Below the pieces are notes generated by a model. That model was given only the letters and a program-made list of their open reading frames with translations, did not search any database and had not been told where the DNA came from. This document shows, one piece after another, positions 60,479 to 64,000 of a DNA stretch of 64,000 bases. Origin of the DNA: Gammaproteobacteria bacterium (lineage in GTDB: Bacteria; Pseudomonadota; Gammaproteobacteria; Burkholderiales; Burkholderiaceae_C); NCBI GenBank assembly GCA_018815325.1, contig JAHIYE010000008.1:1-64000 (forward strand). Direction: 5' to 3'. The translations under genes and the position numbers were made by a program. Every line of letters begins with the position of its first letter. The first letter of the stretch is position 1.

Positions 60479-60880
60479 TCACTTGAGCGTCAGCAGCCAG
60501 GCCAGCACATCCGCTTTTTCCCCTGGCGTACATTCACGTCCCATCACGTCATTGCAATTGCGGCGAAACCATTTTTCTGTTTTTGCCGCGTCCGTAAAAC
60601 GCTCCGGATTGAAGGCGGGTGCCATGGGTCGTATCAGCTTGCCCGTGCTGGCATGCTTGCCGTCCACCGTGGGGCTGGCGGTATGACATGACGCGCAACT
60701 CCAGTCCTTGCCGTGCCGGGTGGTGAAGAGTTGCTGGCCGCGCGTCGGCTGAGCTGGCGCGCCGGCTTGTGTGGCATAGCCCGCGAGTTGCTCGGCTGGT
60801 GTGCCGGCCTGCGCCAGCGGACCGAGAACAAACCCACCCAGAAGCAGTGCGCGACAGAAGAAAGAAATCAATGAATGCAT
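60479..60880 (-). CDS. SHP-like monoheme cytochrome c (DUF1924)
   Basis: 133 residues. A signal peptide ending AQA, a single heme motif CASCH at 62-66 and a C-terminal part with RRNCNDVMGRECTPGEKADVLAWL, where an Asn (108 or 110) near a pair of Cys (109, 117) fits the unusual Asn heme ligand and disulphide of sphaeroides heme protein (SHP), an oxygen-binding high-spin cytochrome. Family DUF1924. First gene of SHP-DHC-cyt b561-regulator-kinase. Confidence 0.88.
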   Translation of the reverse strand: MHSLISFFCRALLLGGFVLGPLAQAGTPAEQLAGYATQAGAPAQPTRGQQLFTTRHGKDWSCASCHTASPTVDGKHASTGKLIRPMAPAFNPERFTDAAKTEKWFRRNCNDVMGRECTPGEKADVLAWLLTLK

Positions 60881-60960
60881 GAGTCACCTCCATGTCCTGC
60901 ATGGTAGGGACCGCAGATTAAAGATTACTTAACAGTGCCCGGCCAGCATGGGCTCGGGGC

Positions 60961-61793
60961 TCAAATCATTTCGAGCGGGCTGGGGCCACTGGGTGGTGCG
61001 AACAAATTGTTCAGCTCATCCAGTTGGGATGCTGTGAGGTGGATGTCACGCGCCGCCGCATTTTCACGGACCCGCTCGACGTGGCTGGCCTTCGGAATGG
61101 CAATGACACCCTCACCCGACAGCAGCCACGCCAGCGCAGCCTGGGTGCAGGTCATGCCGTGGCGCTTTGCGAAATTCCTGAGTTTCGGGTCTCGCAGCAA
61201 CTGCCCTTGCTCAATCGGCGAATAGGCCATGACTGGAACCCCCTGGCGGCGTAACCAGGGCAGCAAATCCCACTCGATGCCCCGGCGCTGCAGGTTGTAA
61301 AGCACCTGGTTGACCGCAACGGAGGGGCCATGCGGCGCACGCCAGAGCGCCTGCATGTCGGCCAGATCAAGGTTGCTCACGCCGAAATGCCGGATCTTGC
61401 CAGCGCGTTGCAATGCGTCGAAAGCCTCCAGCGTTTCGGCCAGCGGCACCTGCCCCCGCCAGTGCAGCAGATACAGATCGATCCGGTCGGTGCCCAGCCG
61501 TTGCAGGCTGCGTTCGCAGGCCGCCACGGCGCCCGTGCCGAAGCGTTGTGCGGGTAGACCTTGCTCACGATGAACGCCTCGTCACGCCGACCTGCCAACG
61601 CCTCACCGACCAGCATTTCAGCGCGTCCCTCGCCATACATTTCAGCCGTGTCAATCAGCGTCAAGCCAAGATCCAGACCGAGTTGAAGTGCAGCGATCTC
61701 CCCGGCGCGAGCTGCCGTGCTATCACCCATGTTCCAGGTGCCCTGCCCCAGGGCTGGCACAGTCTCACCACCGGGCAACCGGACTGTTTTCAT
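60961..61793 (-). pseudogene. Aldo/keto reductase, frameshifted
   Basis: An aldo/keto reductase broken by one frameshift. The N-terminal frame (from 61793) has Asp48, Tyr53 and Lys78 of the catalytic tetrad and is correct through VYPHN; the C-terminal frame (from the GTG at 61527) continues with [21 protein letters not shown], where the catalytic His lies. Between AAC (61545-61547) and GTG there are 17 nt where 18 would keep the frame, so one base seems lost in 61528-61544. Likely a pseudogene or a sequencing error. The N-terminal frame alone would end in unrelated residues at 61377. Confidence 0.8.
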
Positions 61794-61821
61794 GCCATGG
61801 CCTCATACCGCGTCACCGCGT

Positions 61822-62229
61822 TCAACCCGGGAATTGGGCCGCCACAGCGTCAGTCACGAGCTGGTCTTCCGCAGAGGTCAGACCACTGACGCCAATCGCG
61901 CCGACCAGCTTGCCAGCCGCATCCTTCAGCGGCGTGCCGCCTGGCAACGCCGTCAGCAAGGGATCGCAGAAATAGCCGATCTCGATGCCTTCGTTCTTGA
62001 GGCGTGCCAGCACGGCCTGTGTCGACACGCCCATGCGGGCCGCGCTGTAGGCCTTGCCCTGCGAAATCTGGATGCTGCGCACCGGCGCGCCTTCCATGCG
62101 CACAAAGGCGAGCAGAAAGCCCTGCGCATCGCATACCGATACACAAACCGGTTTCCTGAATTCCTGCCGGGCCTTGTTCATGGCCAGCTCCAGCAAGCAG
62201 CTGGCCGCTTCACGCGTGAGTGATGTCAT
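61822..62229 (-). CDS. GlcG/HbpS-family heme-binding-type protein
   Basis: 135 residues from the ATG at 62229, which follows AGGAGG by 10 nt. The GlcG/HbpS pattern is clear: KPVCVSVCDAQGFLLAFVRMEGAP, SIQISQGKAYSAARMG and GGTPLKDAAGKLVGAIGVSG. Members bind heme or cobalamin-like ligands or have unknown roles. 28 bp upstream of the broken reductase gene on the same strand. Confidence 0.88.
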   Translation of the reverse strand: MTSLTREAASCLLELAMNKARQEFRKPVCVSVCDAQGFLLAFVRMEGAPVRSIQISQGKAYSAARMGVSTQAVLARLKNEGIEIGYFCDPLLTALPGGTPLKDAAGKLVGAIGVSGLTSAEDQLVTDAVAAQFPG

Positions 62230-62315
62230 GTTGTCATGTCCTCCTGGCTTCATTCTAGGGTTGCCAGATTGGGCCGGCATGCATCATCACATCGTGCGCC
62301 ATGAATCTGACGGCT

Positions 62316-62669
62316 TCAGGACTCCTCGTCTTCTTCGCTCACCAGCCGGGGCTTGTCACTGTGCGACACCGTATAGCTGTCGGCGGTGTAGGCTGGCCCC
62401 TTCATGATCATGACCACCACGCAACCAATGCCCACGGTGAGTACGGCCGTCCAGTGAAACACCACGATGCCGATGACCACGTAGTTCGCCATCTGCAGCC
62501 AGCGCTCATCGGCGGGCGTGTTGATATCCATCATCAGGTGCAGCAGACCCAAGCCGGCCAGCGGCAGCGCCGTACCCAGCGCAAAGATCAGCGGCAGCTT
62601 GCGCCACAAAGCCCACTCCAGCCCTGCTGCGGCACGGCGTATGGGGGTGACTTTCTGCAGCCAGTTCAT
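62316..62669 (-). CDS. Small membrane protein of unknown function
   Basis: 117 residues from MNWLQKV. Two or three hydrophobic segments (about 26-47, 60-95) and an acidic C-terminus (SEEDEES). The frame is open to 62825, but the upstream part is low in membrane or conserved character. No recognised family. Confidence 0.55.
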   Translation of the reverse strand: MNWLQKVTPIRRAAAGLEWALWRKLPLIFALGTALPLAGLGLLHLMMDINTPADERWLQMANYVVIGIVVFHWTAVLTVGIGCVVVMIMKGPAYTADSYTVSHSDKPRLVSEEDEES

Positions 62670-62876
62670 GCGCAACAGAGAGGGACGATTTGCATGAAAG
62701 CCATTGTCCAGAAAAAGCCGGTGCGCCGATTGATCCTGATCAAGCTCAGGCATGCCCCTGGCACAGGCTGGGCTGCCTCTACAATGACCTGCTCCTGGCC
62801 TGGCTGCAGACTTGCCCGGGCTCACTGTCCCTATGATTTGAAGCCTTGCCCAGCCTTATCCAGTTCGACCCTGAAC

Positions 62877-64000
62877 ATGTCCGCGACGGCCCCGATCACT
62901 GCCCGTGCAGCCCACCCCCTGGACTTCCAGTCCGAGCAGGTGCGCCAGTTGTATGCCGGGGTACCCGCCGGGCCTGCTGGCGGCGCATTGGCCGGCATCG
63001 TGCTGACAACGCTGTTATGGGAGCGCGTGGACCGGCCCATGCTGCTGACCTGGATCAGCGGCTTGTTGCTCGTGCTGCTCATTGGCGGCCTGGCCGGGCT
63101 AGGGTACAAGCGCACATCCGCAGAAAATTCCGATGCCGGCCTTTGGCTGCGCCGCTTTCGGCTTGCCGTGGCAGCGGCTGGCATCGCCTGGGGCTTGTCA
63201 AGCCTGTTGATCTTTCCTTCGCACGACATCGCCTACCAAGCCCTCTTCAGCGTGGTGCTCGCCGGCGTGGCGGCCGGCGCTGTCACCGCCATGGCCATGG
63301 ACCGCGTGTCCGCACTCCTGTTCACCGTCCCGCTGTTACTGCCGCTGATTGTCCGACTGTTCGTCGAGGACACAGGCATCTTCAGCGCCATGGGCGCCAT
63401 ATTGCTGATCTTTCTGGTCTACATCAGCATGAGTGCGTTCAGAAACGACCGGAGTGCGCGGCAGAACATCCAGTTGCGTCAGGCGCAGTCGACCCATCTG
63501 CTCGCCTTGCGAGAAGGCGCTGCACTGAACCACAAACTTGCCCTGGCCGTCGCCCACATCGAAGACGCGGTGATGATCATGAACGTACAGGGCCAGATTG
63601 AGTGGGTCAACCCGAGCTTTGTACGCACCACAGGCTACACGCTGGAAGAGGTGGCCGGTCGCAGACCCGGCGAGGTGCTCCGGGGCCCCAAAACCGATCC
63701 CAAGGCAGCCGCCGTGATCGACCTGAGTCGACAAAAGCGTGAACGCGCCACCACCGAAATTCTCAACTATGCCAAAGATGGACGGACTTTCTGGACCACT
63801 GTCGGCTCCGATGTGGTGCGCGACGAAAACGGCCAGGTGATGCACTTCATCTCCGTCGCACGCGACATCACCCAGCGCAAGGCCACGGAAGAAGCCTTGC
63901 GCGTCGCGCTGGGTTCCGCCGAGGCAGCCAACCAGGCCAAGAGCGATTTCCTCTCCAGCATGAGCCATGAACTGCGCACGCCGCTCAATGCCATCCTGGG
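62877..64000 (+). CDS. PAS-domain sensor histidine kinase, 3' truncated by the window
   Basis: 374 complete codons and still open at the right edge. Hydrophobic N-terminal segment with five or six helices (about residues 25-180), then a PAS domain with [20 protein letters not shown] and [16 protein letters not shown], a PAC end ([12 protein letters not shown]), and the start of a kinase: [18 protein letters not shown], whose His is the phosphorylation site. Hybrid kinases often have this layout, but the rest is outside the window. The start is the first good ATG; the Shine-Dalgarno is weak. Confidence 0.85.
   Translation, partial: MSATAPITARAAHPLDFQSEQVRQLYAGVPAGPAGGALAGIVLTTLLWERVDRPMLLTWISGLLLVLLIGGLAGLGYKRTSAENSDAGLWLRRFRLAVAAAGIAWGLSSLLIFPSHDIAYQALFSVVLAGVAAGAVTAMAMDRVSALLFTVPLLLPLIVRLFVEDTGIFSAMGAILLIFLVYISMSAFRNDRSARQNIQLRQAQSTHLLALREGAALNHKLALAVAHIEDAVMIMNVQGQIEWVNPSFVRTTGYTLEEVAGRRPGEVLRGPKTDPKAAAVIDLSRQKRERATTEILNYAKDGRTFWTTVGSDVVRDENGQVMHFISVARDITQRKATEEALRVALGSAEAANQAKSDFLSSMSHELRTPLNAIL

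Overview
The window looks like chromosomal DNA of a high-GC betaproteobacterium, most likely order Burkholderiales, family Comamonadaceae (Rhodoferax/Polaromonas-like). The clues are protein-level resemblance throughout, a complete rpsL-rpsG-fusA-tuf operon, a HemJ/HemB pair with a minus-strand small RNA between them as in other betaproteobacteria, a MlaE/MlaF/MCE/lipoprotein set, and a dispersed short repeat of a kind I associate with this family. The genus cannot be settled from the sequence alone. I see no tRNA, rRNA, CRISPR array, insertion sequence, integrase or phage gene.

Layout. 1-4.7 kb: the str operon on the minus strand with a clear promoter. 4.7-8.5 kb: a minus-strand run of HemJ, a VanZ-like protein, a thioredoxin-like ferredoxin, an alpha/beta hydrolase and a D,D-carboxypeptidase. 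8.65-8.75 kb: a compact small RNA gene with promoter, two hairpins and terminator, divergent from hemB. 9.9-16.3 kb: CorA-type transporter, Lon N-domain protein, CBS protein, small catabolic hydrolases and isomerase, SDR, MarC. 16.4-19.3 kb: a TakP-like TRAP transporter. 19.6-23.3 kb: a four-gene MCE lipid transporter. 23.5-31.9 kb: MmgE/PrpD protein, cytochrome bd-type oxidase, LysR regulator, methylmalonate-semialdehyde dehydrogenase and a GMC oxidoreductase. 32-36.6 kb: mreBCD-mrdA cell-shape genes, without rodA next to them. 36.8-42.3 kb: gatCAB, a DUF4124 protein, pyrE and exonuclease III. 42.5-48.5 kb: the most accessory-looking part, with a polysaccharide-deacetylase fusion, a TIM-barrel glycosidase-like secreted protein and a MASE3-PAS-GGDEF-EAL protein. 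48.8-57.1 kb: M48 peptidase, AmpG-like permease, a two-component pair, a structured intergenic region that may be a small RNA, a nitronate monooxygenase-like enzyme, waaF, a zinc-finger protein and ilvE. 57.2-60.9 kb: a two-component system joined to an SHP/diheme cytochrome/cytochrome b561 set. 61-64 kb: a frameshifted aldo/keto reductase, a GlcG/HbpS protein, a small membrane protein and a PAS histidine kinase that runs off the right edge.

The main points for a second look are: (1) the small RNA opposite hemB; (2) a family of 54-nt elements with a 17-nt palindromic core, several copies of which have become coding sequence (signal peptide of an amidohydrolase, an insertion in a LysR regulator, C-termini and stop codons of HemB, WaaF and the nitronate monooxygenase); (3) a possible small RNA after the 51.9-53.1 kb sensor kinase; (4) the SHP-type heme protein operon with its own two-component system; (5) the deacetylase/TIM-barrel/c-di-GMP group.
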